From: UBA7672 sp030824255
Lineage (GTDB): Bacteria > Pseudomonadota > Alphaproteobacteria > Caulobacterales > Hyphomonadaceae
Assembly: GCA_942493305.1 (NCBI GenBank)
Contig: OW818686.1
Location: 186,001 to 250,000 of the forward strand
DNA length: 64,000 bases
Reading direction: 5' to 3'
Shown here: one piece after another, positions 50,374-58,564 of the stretch
Layout: each line of letters starts with the position of its first letter
Position numbering within the stretch: the first letter of the stretch is position 1
The notes under the pieces: model-generated
Database searches by the model: none
What the model was told of the DNA's origin: nothing
What the model saw: the letters and a program-made list of their open reading frames with translations, nothing else
Made by a program: the position numbers and the translations under genes

Positions 50374-51870
50374 CTAATGCGCCGGCCCCGTGTACTCCAG
50401 CGAGCCCTTCGCGCCGGTGGTCGGCTTCAACGTAAACATCAGCCCCAGCCCCACAGCCAGCAGAAGCAGGATCGGCGAGAAGCCGACGCGCTGGTCCTGG
50501 AATGTGCGCGTCGACCATTCGATCAGCATCGGCCCCAGCCACACCGTCGCCGTGCTCGACAACGCGAACAGCCCGAAGAACTCAGACAGCCGCTCCTTGG
50601 GCGCGAGCGTGATGATCATGTAGCGGCTCGCCGCGATGTTCGCCGCCGCCAGACCTGCGATAAATGCCGTCACCAGCAGGTAGAAGACGTCAGGCAACGT
50701 ATCGAACAGGCCGAAGCTGTGCAGCGGCCCGCCTGCCGGCACCAATCCGTAGAGAATGCTCTCCTGCGTCGTGCCCAGTGCGATCACCACCACGACGCAA
50801 AGCGCCGCCAGTTGCGTCATGATTGCCTTGCGTGGCCCCAGCTTGCGGTCGAGCGTCGGCGCCAGCCATAGCCCGCCTATAGCGCCGAAGATCGACGCCC
50901 AGATGCCGTAGATCCCGCCTTCCGCAAGGCCCCAGCCAAGCACGCCGGTCGAGAACACGCCGCCAATCGCCAGCAGGGCGATGATGCCATCCTTGAAGAT
51001 CAGGCACGCCAGCAGGTACTTCATCGCCTCGGGGAACTGCCGGAACAGCCCGCGCACATAATCGACAACGCCTTTCAGCTTGCCGACCGGGTCCACCTTG
51101 CCATTGCTGGTGAACACTTCGCGCGCGGCCGTGCTCCACTTGCCGCCCGGCGGCGAGCCATCTGGCGTGTAGAGGAAGAACGGGGTCACGAAGACCACCA
51201 GCCACACGGCCATGAACGGCCCTGCCCCGCGCTGCAGCGCGTAGTCGCCCTCCGCCGTGCCGAGATGCGCCGCCGTCAGCGCCACGACCACAACCGCCGC
51301 AAGACATAGCGCCGACGCCAGCTGCCCAAGCCCGATGCCGCCGCCCGAAATCTGCGACAGCGCGTCGGGCCGGCCCGATGTACGCAACATCGCGTTGTGC
51401 ATCATCTCTGAATATGTGTAGCCGACGAAGCCGAGCACCAGGAACATCATCGTTCCCATCACGCCCCAGCCAGCCGTCGGCGCCGTGAAATTGCCGGCCG
51501 CATCGAATGAACCGGGCAGCGCCCACCACAGCGAGAAGCCGCTCACCACCAGCATGGCGAGGAAAATCAGCATCACCGGCTTGCGCGATCCGCCCCGGTC
51601 CATCATCGCGCCCAGCAGCGGCGCCGTCAGCGCGCCGATCACACCGGCCCATTTCGTGGCCTCCGCGACGGTGGCCTGCCCGTTCACCGGATCGCCGACC
51701 ACGAACTGCGCGAAGTAGGGCGGGAACACATACGTCACGATCAGCATGAAGTACGGATTGCGCGCGAATTCGAACAACGCCCACGAGAAGCCCGCCGGCT
51801 GCATCAGGCCGCCCACGCGCGCGTCGTTGCTTGCAGCCTTGGCGCCGTGTGGCGGCGTGGCATCGGTCAT
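50374..51870 (-). CDS. MFS transporter (UMF1/Atg22-like)
   Basis: A 498-residue membrane transporter with about twelve helices. The N-terminal part contains SWALFEFARNPYFMLIVTYVFPPYF, a pattern of the UMF1/Atg22-like group, and the loop MDRGGSRKP equals the MFS motif A (between helices 2 and 3). A second such loop is DRKLGPRKAIM. Substrate unknown; related proteins are amino-acid effluxers. It starts at the ATG at 51868-51870. A 189-bp gap separates it from amn. Confidence 0.88.
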   Translation of the reverse strand: MTDATPPHGAKAASNDARVGGLMQPAGFSWALFEFARNPYFMLIVTYVFPPYFAQFVVGDPVNGQATVAEATKWAGVIGALTAPLLGAMMDRGGSRKPVMLIFLAMLVVSGFSLWWALPGSFDAAGNFTAPTAGWGVMGTMMFLVLGFVGYTYSEMMHNAMLRTSGRPDALSQISGGGIGLGQLASALCLAAVVVVALTAAHLGTAEGDYALQRGAGPFMAVWLVVFVTPFFLYTPDGSPPGGKWSTAAREVFTSNGKVDPVGKLKGVVDYVRGLFRQFPEAMKYLLACLIFKDGIIALLAIGGVFSTGVLGWGLAEGGIYGIWASIFGAIGGLWLAPTLDRKLGPRKAIMTQLAALCVVVVIALGTTQESILYGLVPAGGPLHSFGLFDTLPDVFYLLVTAFIAGLAAANIAASRYMIITLAPKERLSEFFGLFALSSTATVWLGPMLIEWSTRTFQDQRVGFSPILLLLAVGLGLMFTLKPTTGAKGSLEYTGPAH

Positions 51871-52059
51871 CGTGAATCCCCAGCCGGGGGCCTGATGAAA
51901 GCACGCATAATGGTTGACCCCGGCGGAAGTGTCGATTCCCCGCGCAACCGTGACTTAGATTCGGGCACGGGGGAAACCCCTACCCCCTGAGTCTCTCGGG
52001 GTATGGGCAACAACTGCGCGCGAGGCGCCGCTCCGTCACCTGCAGTGAGACCGCCTGCC

Positions 52060-53529
52060 CTACCGGAAGGGCGGTTCGTAGAACGAGCGCAGCTTCCGCG
52101 AATGCAGCGCATCCCCGCCGGCAGCCGCCAGGCTCTCAAGCGTCTCGATGCCGATACGGATATGCTCGCCAATGGCGCGCTCGTAAAAGCGGTTTGCCGC
52201 CCCGGCCAGCTTGATCTCGCCATGCAGCGGCTTGTCGGAGACGCACAGCAGCACGCCGTAAGGCACGCGCATACGGTATCCGTTGGCGGCGATCGTTGCG
52301 CTTTCCATATCGATGGCGATGGCGCGTGATTTGTTGAAGCGTTTGGAGCTGTCGGTGAAGCGTAGCTCCCAGTTCCGGTCGTCCGTCGTCACAACCGTTC
52401 CCGTCCGCAGGCGCTGCTTCAGCGCTTCGCGATTTTCGCCCGTCACTTTCTCGGCCGCTTCCTGAAGGGCCACCTGCACTTCCGCAATCGGCGGAACCGG
52501 GATGTCGCGCGGCAGCACGCTGTCGAGCACATGGTCGTCGCGCAGATAGGCGTGCGCCAGCACATAGTCGCCGATCCGTTGCGAATGGCGCAGGCCGCCG
52601 CAATGGCCCACCATGATCCAGCATTCCGGCCTCAGCACAGCCAGGTGATCCGTGATCGTCTTCGCGTTCGAGGGCCCCACGCCGATATTCACCAGCGTGA
52701 TGCCCGACCGGCTGTCATCCGTCATGAGGTGATAGGCGGGCATCTGGTGCTTGCGCCACGGCCCGTCATTGACCTTGAGCGCGCCATCCTGGGTGTTTGC
52801 ATCCACGATGATGCCGCCCGGCGCCGACAGCTTCGTGTACGGCCCCGGCTGCTTGAGGCGATCAATCGACCATTCGACGAAGTGGTCCACATAGCGGTGG
52901 TAGTTCGTGAACAGGATGTAGCGCTGCACATGCTCGAACGGCGTGCCGGTGTAGTGCTTCAGCCGCTGCAGGGAAAAGTCGATCCGCCCCGCGTCGAACA
53001 GCGCCAGCGGCCGGACCCCGTCCGTGTTGAAGAACCCGCCATCCTGGATTTCGGCGTCGATCACCTCGTCGCCGATCAGGTCCAGCCGCGGCGTCGGGAA
53101 CCAGCGCGCAAACTCCGCCGGCGGCAGCGCCTCCGCATCAATGCTGGACGCGTGCTCCAGCACGTACGGATAGGGAATCTCCGTCTTCGACACGACAACG
53201 TCGAGCGTCACGGGGAAGTCTTCGCAGATCTGTTCCAGCTGTTCGAGGAAATAGGTCCGGAAGAAAGCCGGCTGCGTGATCGTGCTCACATAGAGCCCGC
53301 CCTCGGACAGCTTGGCGAAAGCCCGCGACAGCGGCGGCACAGGCCCGGCCGGATCGTAGGCGAGCCGAAGCTCCGGATAACAGAAATCCCCTCGCGCCCG
53401 CGCATTGGGATCGGGCGTCTGCCCTTTTGTCACGAACGCTTCGAGCGCCGCGCGCAGCTTCGCGACCGCCGCGTTGTAAAGCTCGGTCGCTTTGTCGATA
53501 GCCTGAACTGGTGTGAGGTTCCCCGTCAT
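52060..53529 (-). CDS. amn: AMP nucleosidase
   Basis: A 489-residue enzyme that hydrolyses AMP to adenine and ribose 5-phosphate, controlling adenylate levels. The N-terminal AMNp-type domain (residues about 10-190) is followed by a nucleoside phosphorylase-like catalytic domain with TLVNIGVGPSNAKTITDHLAVLRPECWIMVGHCGGLRHSQ, DYVLAHAYLRDDHVLD, and the later AIDMESATIAANGYR and GVLLCVSDKPLHGE. The length agrees with E. coli Amn (484). It starts at 53527-53529. Convergent transcription with the MFS gene does not occur; both are on the minus strand. Confidence 0.95.
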   Translation of the reverse strand: MTGNLTPVQAIDKATELYNAAVAKLRAALEAFVTKGQTPDPNARARGDFCYPELRLAYDPAGPVPPLSRAFAKLSEGGLYVSTITQPAFFRTYFLEQLEQICEDFPVTLDVVVSKTEIPYPYVLEHASSIDAEALPPAEFARWFPTPRLDLIGDEVIDAEIQDGGFFNTDGVRPLALFDAGRIDFSLQRLKHYTGTPFEHVQRYILFTNYHRYVDHFVEWSIDRLKQPGPYTKLSAPGGIIVDANTQDGALKVNDGPWRKHQMPAYHLMTDDSRSGITLVNIGVGPSNAKTITDHLAVLRPECWIMVGHCGGLRHSQRIGDYVLAHAYLRDDHVLDSVLPRDIPVPPIAEVQVALQEAAEKVTGENREALKQRLRTGTVVTTDDRNWELRFTDSSKRFNKSRAIAIDMESATIAANGYRMRVPYGVLLCVSDKPLHGEIKLAGAANRFYERAIGEHIRIGIETLESLAAAGGDALHSRKLRSFYEPPFR

Positions 53530-53665
53530 TGCGGGTTCCTAAAGCCGCCCGGCGAGACAGTCAACGCTTGTCCCCGCAGCACTTGCGCCCTGCCCGGCAA
53601 CGACCATTTTCCGCCCATCCTTGCCCCGCAAACCCCGTCATGGAATGGTCGCGGCGGGGATGTTG

Positions 53666-54445
53666 ATGACCGCCACGCCGAACGAACCACCCGCCCTTCC
53701 GCCGGAAGCAGCGCCTCCTGCGGCAGCTGTGCGTCCGCCGCCCCCGCTACGCATCTCCCTCCTCGGCCGCATCACCCATCACCTGCGCACGCAGAACTGG
53801 ACCGCCGTCGTCATCGAGTTCGTTGTGGTCGTTGTCGGGGTGTTCCTGGGTTTCCAGCTCAACAACTGGAATGAGGAGCGCCTGGAGGCCGACAAGCGCG
53901 CCGGGATCATCGGGGCGATCATCACCAATCTCGACGACTCGATCGGCGTGCAGATGAAGATGGTCGGCGAAATCGAGAAAGGTCTGGCCGACTGGAAGAC
54001 GGCCTATTCCGCGGACGAAAAGCCGATCCCGTACTATTTCCGCATCGGGGGGTCAGACACGGCGCCAACTGTCTGGACGACCTTCGAGCAGATGCAGCTG
54101 ACCGAGCTTCTCGATCCCGTCACACTGTTCGATCTCGCCTTCTTCTATTCCGAACTGGATGGCGTCGGACGAAAATACCTGCGCTACGTAACTTTCGTGG
54201 AAGACGAGGTGCTGCCCCGCGAAGTCGCTGGCAGCGAGGCGTTCTACGGATCGGACGGCAGTCTCCTGCCGCAGTTCCAAGCCAACATGGACAGGCTGCG
54301 AGACTTCCAGACGGAAACCGTGCGCCAGACGGACTGGGCGCGCTGCCTGATCTATCGCTTGGAAGCCAGGACCATCTTCGAAGACACCTGCCGCCGCGCC
54401 GGCTATGTTCTCGAAGGCATGCCCGCGACCCGTCGCACACCATGA
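53666..54445 (+). CDS. Membrane-anchored protein, DUF6090-like anchor (copy 1)
   Basis: A 259-residue protein with a Pro/Ala-rich N-terminus, then one membrane helix in a distinctive context (LRISLLGRITHHLR, TAVVIEFVVVVVGVFLGFQLNNWNEE). The phrase GFQLNNWNEE strongly recalls the DUF6090-type anchor found in many bacteria. A helical soluble part follows and ends in SDGSLLPQFQANMDRL. The function is unknown. It overlaps the next gene, a paralogue in the anchor only, by 4 nt. The start could also be the ATG at 53660. Confidence 0.72.
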   Translation: MTATPNEPPALPPEAAPPAAAVRPPPPLRISLLGRITHHLRTQNWTAVVIEFVVVVVGVFLGFQLNNWNEERLEADKRAGIIGAIITNLDDSIGVQMKMVGEIEKGLADWKTAYSADEKPIPYYFRIGGSDTAPTVWTTFEQMQLTELLDPVTLFDLAFFYSELDGVGRKYLRYVTFVEDEVLPREVAGSEAFYGSDGSLLPQFQANMDRLRDFQTETVRQTDWARCLIYRLEARTIFEDTCRRAGYVLEGMPATRRTP

Positions 54446-54606
54446 TCGACAAGCCCGCTTCTGAACCAGCTCCAGAACCCGCGCCCGCACCTCTGCGCAT
54501 CTCCCTCCTCGGACGCATCACGCATCACCTGCGCACGCAGAACTGGACCGCCGTCGTCATCGAGTTCGTTGTCGTCGTCTTCGGCGTCTTCCTCGGCTTC
54601 CAGCTC
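53751..54606. repeat. Direct repeat of 110 bp coding for the shared membrane anchor
   Basis: The DNA at 53751-53860 and 54497-54606 differs at 9 of 110 positions by my count; in the first 77 bp there are only two differences. It covers the membrane anchor of the two tandem genes, whereas flanking codons and the C-terminal domains differ. Duplication or conversion is likely. Confidence 0.85.
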
Positions 54607-55278
54607 ACCGCCTGGAACACCGACCTTGCCAACCAGCGACGTGAAGCCGGTATCCTCCGCGATATCGCCGCCGACCTGAAGGAAGACCGCCAGCAGATCG
54701 GCACAGCCAGCACTGTCACCCTGCGCCGCCTCTCCGCCGCGCACTATGTGATCGAGCAGGCGACTGGAAAGTCCATATCCCGGCTGAATACGCAGACTGC
54801 CTCAACTGCGTCAGTGAACCTGACCGGCACGCTGCCCATCCCCGAACTCCCCCCGCTCGACGATGGGGCCCGCCGCGCGCTCTGGGGCGCGATGGTGACA
54901 GGCATTTACCCGACACCCAGCACCACCTCGTTCGATACCCTGATCGGCGCTGGCGAGATCGGCCTCATCCGTGATCCCGGCCTGGTCCGCGAAATCCAGA
55001 ATTATCGCGTCGTCATCGCCAGCTACATCGCCACGCAGAACCAGTCGCTGCGCCCCATGATCAACGACGTGCGCGCCGTCGGCGAGAGCTACGGCCTCGC
55101 CGCCTTCGCCGATATCGACGAAGCCGCTTTCCTCAAGCTCGTCAGCGAAACACCCCACCTGCGCGCCACGATCGAGTCCCAGCTGGGCTGGATGGCGCTG
55201 CAGCTGACGCAGCTCCAGTCGGTCGACGCCACCGCCGCCGCCCTCCTCACCCGCATCGAAGCCGTCATTGCGGAGTAA
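54442..55278 (+). CDS. Membrane-anchored protein, DUF6090-like anchor (copy 2)
   Basis: A 278-residue protein. Its Pro/Ala-rich N-terminus and anchor helix (LRISLLGRITHHLR, then TAVVIEFVVVVFGVFLGFQL) match the preceding gene almost exactly. The soluble part differs, with a helical pattern AGILRDIAADLKEDRQQIGTAS and TLRRLSAAHYVIEQATGKS. The segment TLIGAGEIGLIRDPGLVREIQNYR is like other DUF6090-type proteins. It starts with ATGA overlapping the stop of copy 1, so both are translated together. Convergent with the channel gene; 3-nt gap. Confidence 0.75.
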   Translation: MIDKPASEPAPEPAPAPLRISLLGRITHHLRTQNWTAVVIEFVVVVFGVFLGFQLTAWNTDLANQRREAGILRDIAADLKEDRQQIGTASTVTLRRLSAAHYVIEQATGKSISRLNTQTASTASVNLTGTLPIPELPPLDDGARRALWGAMVTGIYPTPSTTSFDTLIGAGEIGLIRDPGLVREIQNYRVVIASYIATQNQSLRPMINDVRAVGESYGLAAFADIDEAAFLKLVSETPHLRATIESQLGWMALQLTQLQSVDATAAALLTRIEAVIAE

Positions 55279-55281
55279 CGC

Positions 55282-57195
55282 TCACCCCCGCGCGAGAACC
55301 ACAACTGCATCGCTCGCCGTGTAGCGCCGCACTTCATGACGCGGCGGGTTCACCACCACGCCGCCCATGCGCCTGTCCTCGCCTTCGCCAGCTGCGATCT
55401 TGTGGCCGAAAGCCACCTCGCCCCTGCGCCGCGCCGCCTCGATGATCGTGTAGAAGCTCACCGGCCCGTCGACCGACACATAGTCCGTCACCGGTCGGAT
55501 ATAGACTTCGGAACCATCCTCATCGAGCAGGTCTGCGAAGATCGCGGAGATGTACTTGTTCTCCGACGCCTGCGCGAGCATCAGGCTGACCAGCTGGTTG
55601 CTGACCACGAAATCGTCTGCCCGCGTCACCTCCGCGAGCGCCCGGTTGCGCGCATCCAGCATCTCGCTCACGACGTTGATCCGCTTGCCCGCCGCCTCCG
55701 ACAACTTGCGCAGCTGCAACAGCGTCACCAGCGTGCGCGTATCTGCGGACTGCGCCGGCATGTTGTCTGTGTAGGCCAGCACGATCACATGATCATACGA
55801 CGTTACGTCCAGCGGCTTCAGCGTCGCCTCGCGCGTCGTGTCCTTCACCTGGTGCGTGATCGACAGCGTGTCGAACGCCCCTTCGATGCGCGCCACTTCC
55901 GCTTCGAACTGCGGTGCGTCAGCCACAATCGTCAGCGCCGACCCGGACAATGTGTAGCGCGACAGCTCGTAGGCAATCGCCGCGCCCCTGCGGTTCCATC
56001 CGAGCATGAGTATGCGCTTCGGATTGGCTTCAGACGGCTGCCGGTCGCAGATCGCAGACACGTCGATGGCGTCCCGCGCGCCGCGCCGCGTGCGAATGCT
56101 CAGCCTGTCGAGCGCCACCACGATCGCCTTGTCGCCTTCGCCTATCATCGTATCCATCGGCGGGTTGAGCTGTACGCCCGCCTCGCCCGCAAGCCCGATC
56201 AGCGCGCCCTCCTCGAACACACTCAACGCATCTCCGAACGTCATGCCCGCGATGCCATCCACGGTCTCGGTATAGATCTCGTTTCCCTCGAAGCTCAGCA
56301 GGTCGGCGAATACGCCGCTCAGGCCAGACTGCCGCGTAGACTGCACAAGGATGCGCGAGATCAGGTCATCGGCGAGCACGACCTGCACTTCATTGCCGCC
56401 CACTGTCCGCGCCAGCTCGATGTTCCGCGCCTCGCGTATCTCCGCCACGATCTGGAAGGGCAGCGCCCCGCGTCCCGGTCCGTTCGTGATGGCGAGGATT
56501 GTCTTGATCACCTGCGCGTCGGGATCATCCCCCTCCGGCGCCAGCACGATGATCGACTTCGCCGCCCCCGGATTGACGATGGCGAGGTCGGTAAGGTCGC
56601 ACGGATCGCCGCTCCGGCAGATCACGTTCACGCCTTTCAGCCTCGGCGCCTTGGCTGCGATCTCGTCCTCCATCTCCACCTTGTCGCGCGTCCCGAGGAT
56701 GACGATCTGCGAGGGCTTGCCCCCCATGTTCGCCAGCGCCAGCTCGTTCACGATATCCACGATGGAAGGCGACCAGTTCAGGATGATCGTGTGGCCCTGC
56801 TCCAGGACGCGCGAACGTCCCTTGCGCAGCTCCGCAATCTTCGCCTCAAGGCCCGTCGAGAGCACGCCAATGAGCGCGGAAAAGATGAAGATGCCAGCGA
56901 TCGTCACCGTCAGCATGACGATCCGGTAGGGCCAGCCGAAGTCCCCGCCCACCGTGCCCGAGTCGAGCGTGCGCATCAGCGATTCCCACGCCGTCTCGAT
57001 GAAGCCGTGCCGCTCGCCATCCTCCGGCGTGATGCCCACGACAACGATGAACAGGCTCGCGACGACAATGATCGCCAGCGACAGCGCCGCCAGCCATCCA
57101 ATCAGCGCCACCGTCCCCGCCGACATGCTCCGGTCGAACAGGTATTGCGCCCGCTCGCGAAAGCTCGGCCCCTGCTGCGCGTCACGCTCGTCCAT
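55282..57195 (-). CDS. CASTOR/POLLUX-like ion channel with RCK domains
   Basis: A 637-residue membrane protein. Helices around 28-55 and 95-115 flank a pore-like segment (MRTLDSGTVGGDFGWPYRIVMLTVTIAGIFIFSALIGVLSTGLEAKIAELRKG). Two RCK/TrkA-N-like cytosolic domains follow; the first has HTIILNWSPSIVDIVNEL and VILGTRDKVEMEDEI, the second ILMLGWNRRGAAIAYELSRY. The pattern is that of bacterial relatives of plant CASTOR/POLLUX (SYM8) channels. It may carry K+ or Ca2+; ion choice is unproven. The start ATG is at 57193-57195. Confidence 0.88.
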   Translation of the reverse strand: MDERDAQQGPSFRERAQYLFDRSMSAGTVALIGWLAALSLAIIVVASLFIVVVGITPEDGERHGFIETAWESLMRTLDSGTVGGDFGWPYRIVMLTVTIAGIFIFSALIGVLSTGLEAKIAELRKGRSRVLEQGHTIILNWSPSIVDIVNELALANMGGKPSQIVILGTRDKVEMEDEIAAKAPRLKGVNVICRSGDPCDLTDLAIVNPGAAKSIIVLAPEGDDPDAQVIKTILAITNGPGRGALPFQIVAEIREARNIELARTVGGNEVQVVLADDLISRILVQSTRQSGLSGVFADLLSFEGNEIYTETVDGIAGMTFGDALSVFEEGALIGLAGEAGVQLNPPMDTMIGEGDKAIVVALDRLSIRTRRGARDAIDVSAICDRQPSEANPKRILMLGWNRRGAAIAYELSRYTLSGSALTIVADAPQFEAEVARIEGAFDTLSITHQVKDTTREATLKPLDVTSYDHVIVLAYTDNMPAQSADTRTLVTLLQLRKLSEAAGKRINVVSEMLDARNRALAEVTRADDFVVSNQLVSLMLAQASENKYISAIFADLLDEDGSEVYIRPVTDYVSVDGPVSFYTIIEAARRRGEVAFGHKIAAGEGEDRRMGGVVVNPPRHEVRRYTASDAVVVLARG

Positions 57196-57391
57196 GCTCG
57201 AATCCCTGAAGCAACTCAGGAACTCTCGCCACGCCCCCCGCGCCAGCGCAAGCCGCCCAATCGTCCTTGCACTGTCATTCTGTCAAATCGGACGTTCCGC
57301 GATCATCCGAAGGAGAGCGCGAATGGATGAAGGTTTGCGGCCTCTTCAGCGCGTCGCGCTTTCGGACAGCATAACAAGGCGCAACCCGACG

Positions 57392-57829
57392 CTAATCCAG
57401 CTTGCCGAGACCGCCGACCACCTTGTCGAACAGCTTCAGCGCCACTTCGGGCTTGCGCGAGATCAGCAGGCCGACGCTCGCGATCACCGCGATGGAAGCG
57501 ATCGGCTTCTCCATCACGATCTTCTTCACGACTTCGACAGGCAGCTCCATCAGCCCCAGCACCATCGACACCGGATCGACGTCCGTCATCGGGTCCGGCT
57601 CGGGCTCGGGCTTTTTCTTTTTCTCGGACATGCCGAACCACAGCGCGATGGCGGCTATGGCCAGGATGCCCACGGCGGTGACAGCCAGCGCCGCTGGCCA
57701 CACCATCCACTGGCTCAGTGTCCACGCCGCCGAAACGGCAAGCATCGATGCCGCTATAAGCGCGAGAAGACCCGCGAGCACAGCGACGATCGCGATGTCT
57801 TTTGCGCGGTCGAAGATTTTATCGAACAC
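57392..57829 (-). CDS. Membrane protein downstream of a YqjD-like gene
   Basis: A 145-residue inner-membrane protein with two hydrophobic helices near the N-terminus (VAVLAGLLALIAASMLAVSA and WPAALAVTAVGILAIAAIALWFG). It has a charged loop (KKKKPEPEPDPMTD) and a C-terminal amphipathic helix. It resembles the small YqjE/phage-holin-like proteins encoded next to YqjD. Function unknown. It lies 25 bp after the DUF883 gene and is likely co-transcribed. Confidence 0.65.
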   Translation of the reverse strand: MFDKIFDRAKDIAIVAVLAGLLALIAASMLAVSAAWTLSQWMVWPAALAVTAVGILAIAAIALWFGMSEKKKKPEPEPDPMTDVDPVSMVLGLMELPVEVVKKIVMEKPIASIAVIASVGLLISRKPEVALKLFDKVVGGLGKLD

Positions 57830-57854
57830 TGAACGCCCCCGGGGCCGCCCCCCG

Positions 57855-58157
57855 TTACTTGCGCGACATGGAAGCGAGCACGAAACCGGCGGCGAGCGCG
57901 ATGCCGATCGCGGCCAGCGGATGTTCGCGCACCTTGTCGGCTACGGCTTCGCGATACTCGACAGCCTTCTCGCCGGCGTCGTCCGCCAGGGCGCGGCCCT
58001 TGTCGGCAGCGACCTTGGCCTGCTGCGCGGCGAGGTTTCCCGTATCCTTGAGAAGCGTCGCGAGATCCTCGCGCACGGCTTTCAGGTCATTCTTGAGGGT
58101 ATCGAGATCCGTCTTGCCCGGTGTGCCGTTACCGGACGCGCTGGATGGGGTATTCAT
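57855..58157 (-). CDS. DUF883/YqjD-like membrane-anchored protein
   Basis: A 100-residue protein similar to ElaB/YqjD. A helical N-terminal part (DTLKNDLKAVREDLATLLKDTGNLAAQQAKVAADKGR) is followed by VREHPLAAIGIALAAGFVLASMSRK, the C-terminal membrane anchor with the hallmark HPxxxxGxAxGxG-like motif. In E. coli these proteins tie ribosomes to the membrane in stationary phase. The start ATG at 58155-58157 follows GGGAGACC. Upstream lies a 407-bp gap. Confidence 0.85.
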   Translation of the reverse strand: MNTPSSASGNGTPGKTDLDTLKNDLKAVREDLATLLKDTGNLAAQQAKVAADKGRALADDAGEKAVEYREAVADKVREHPLAAIGIALAAGFVLASMSRK

Positions 58158-58425
58158 GAGGGTCTCCCGGGACAATTGCATAAGCAGTCTAAACGCCTGC
58201 AATTCATATAGGGTTTCGTGCGACCAAGAATATGTCCGCCCGTGTTAATCCCTGAAAACCATGCAGAAACCGGTCCGCGAAGCAGGTTCTCGCGTGGGGC
58301 GACCCCGCAAAGCCCTTTGAAACAGGTCTGTAAGGCCGGGCAAACCAGTCCCGGCTGTTTCGCATCACGAACCTGAAATGACGCGGATTAACCAGTGCGG
58401 CCCCGTATCCGGCCGGGATCGGGCG

Positions 58426-58461
58426 CCAGTGGTGCTACCAGTGGTGATCCCAGTGGTAATC
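58426..58461. repeat. Three 12-bp tandem direct repeats
   Basis: CCAGTGGT followed by four variable bases is repeated three times in phase (58426, 58438, 58450). The spacer bases are GCTA, GATC and AATC. Confidence 0.8.
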
Positions 58462-58483
58462 CTTGTACGGAACGACGCCCGCC

Positions 58484-58560
58484 CCTCCACCCCGAGGAGG
58501 AGGCCCCACAAACGGCGCCTCGAAGGGGCGAAGGGCGAGGCAGGCTCACCCTTCGACAGT
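58484..58560. repeat. REP-like palindromic element
   Basis: Contains GAGGAGGAGGCC, CTCGAAGGGGCG and GGCAGGCTCACC, matching the unit at 62500 and, in reverse, those at 6242-6370. It lies just downstream of nrdB. Limits are approximate. Confidence 0.6.
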
Positions 58561-58564
58561 AGCC

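Larger units (their letters stand above)
58158..58564. other. 407-bp intergenic region with repeats
   Basis: No gene is supported. It contains a hairpin (GCCGGG at 58335-58340 with CCCGGC at 58350-58355), the 12-bp tandem repeats at 58426-58461 and a REP-like unit at 58484-58560. The promoter of the YqjD-like gene should be in the left part. Confidence 0.6.

Noticed and set aside
55336..57330. A 664-codon open frame on the plus strand opposite the channel gene
   Set aside because: The channel on the other strand is a recognisable protein; the plus-strand product is His/Arg-rich with no domain.
58335..58355. Hairpin GCCGGG/CCCGGC as terminator of nrdB
   Set aside because: The stem is too far from nrdB and lacks a following T run on the minus strand.
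58426..58461. A possible CRISPR array
   Set aside because: There are only three 12-bp units with 4-bp spacers and no cas genes.
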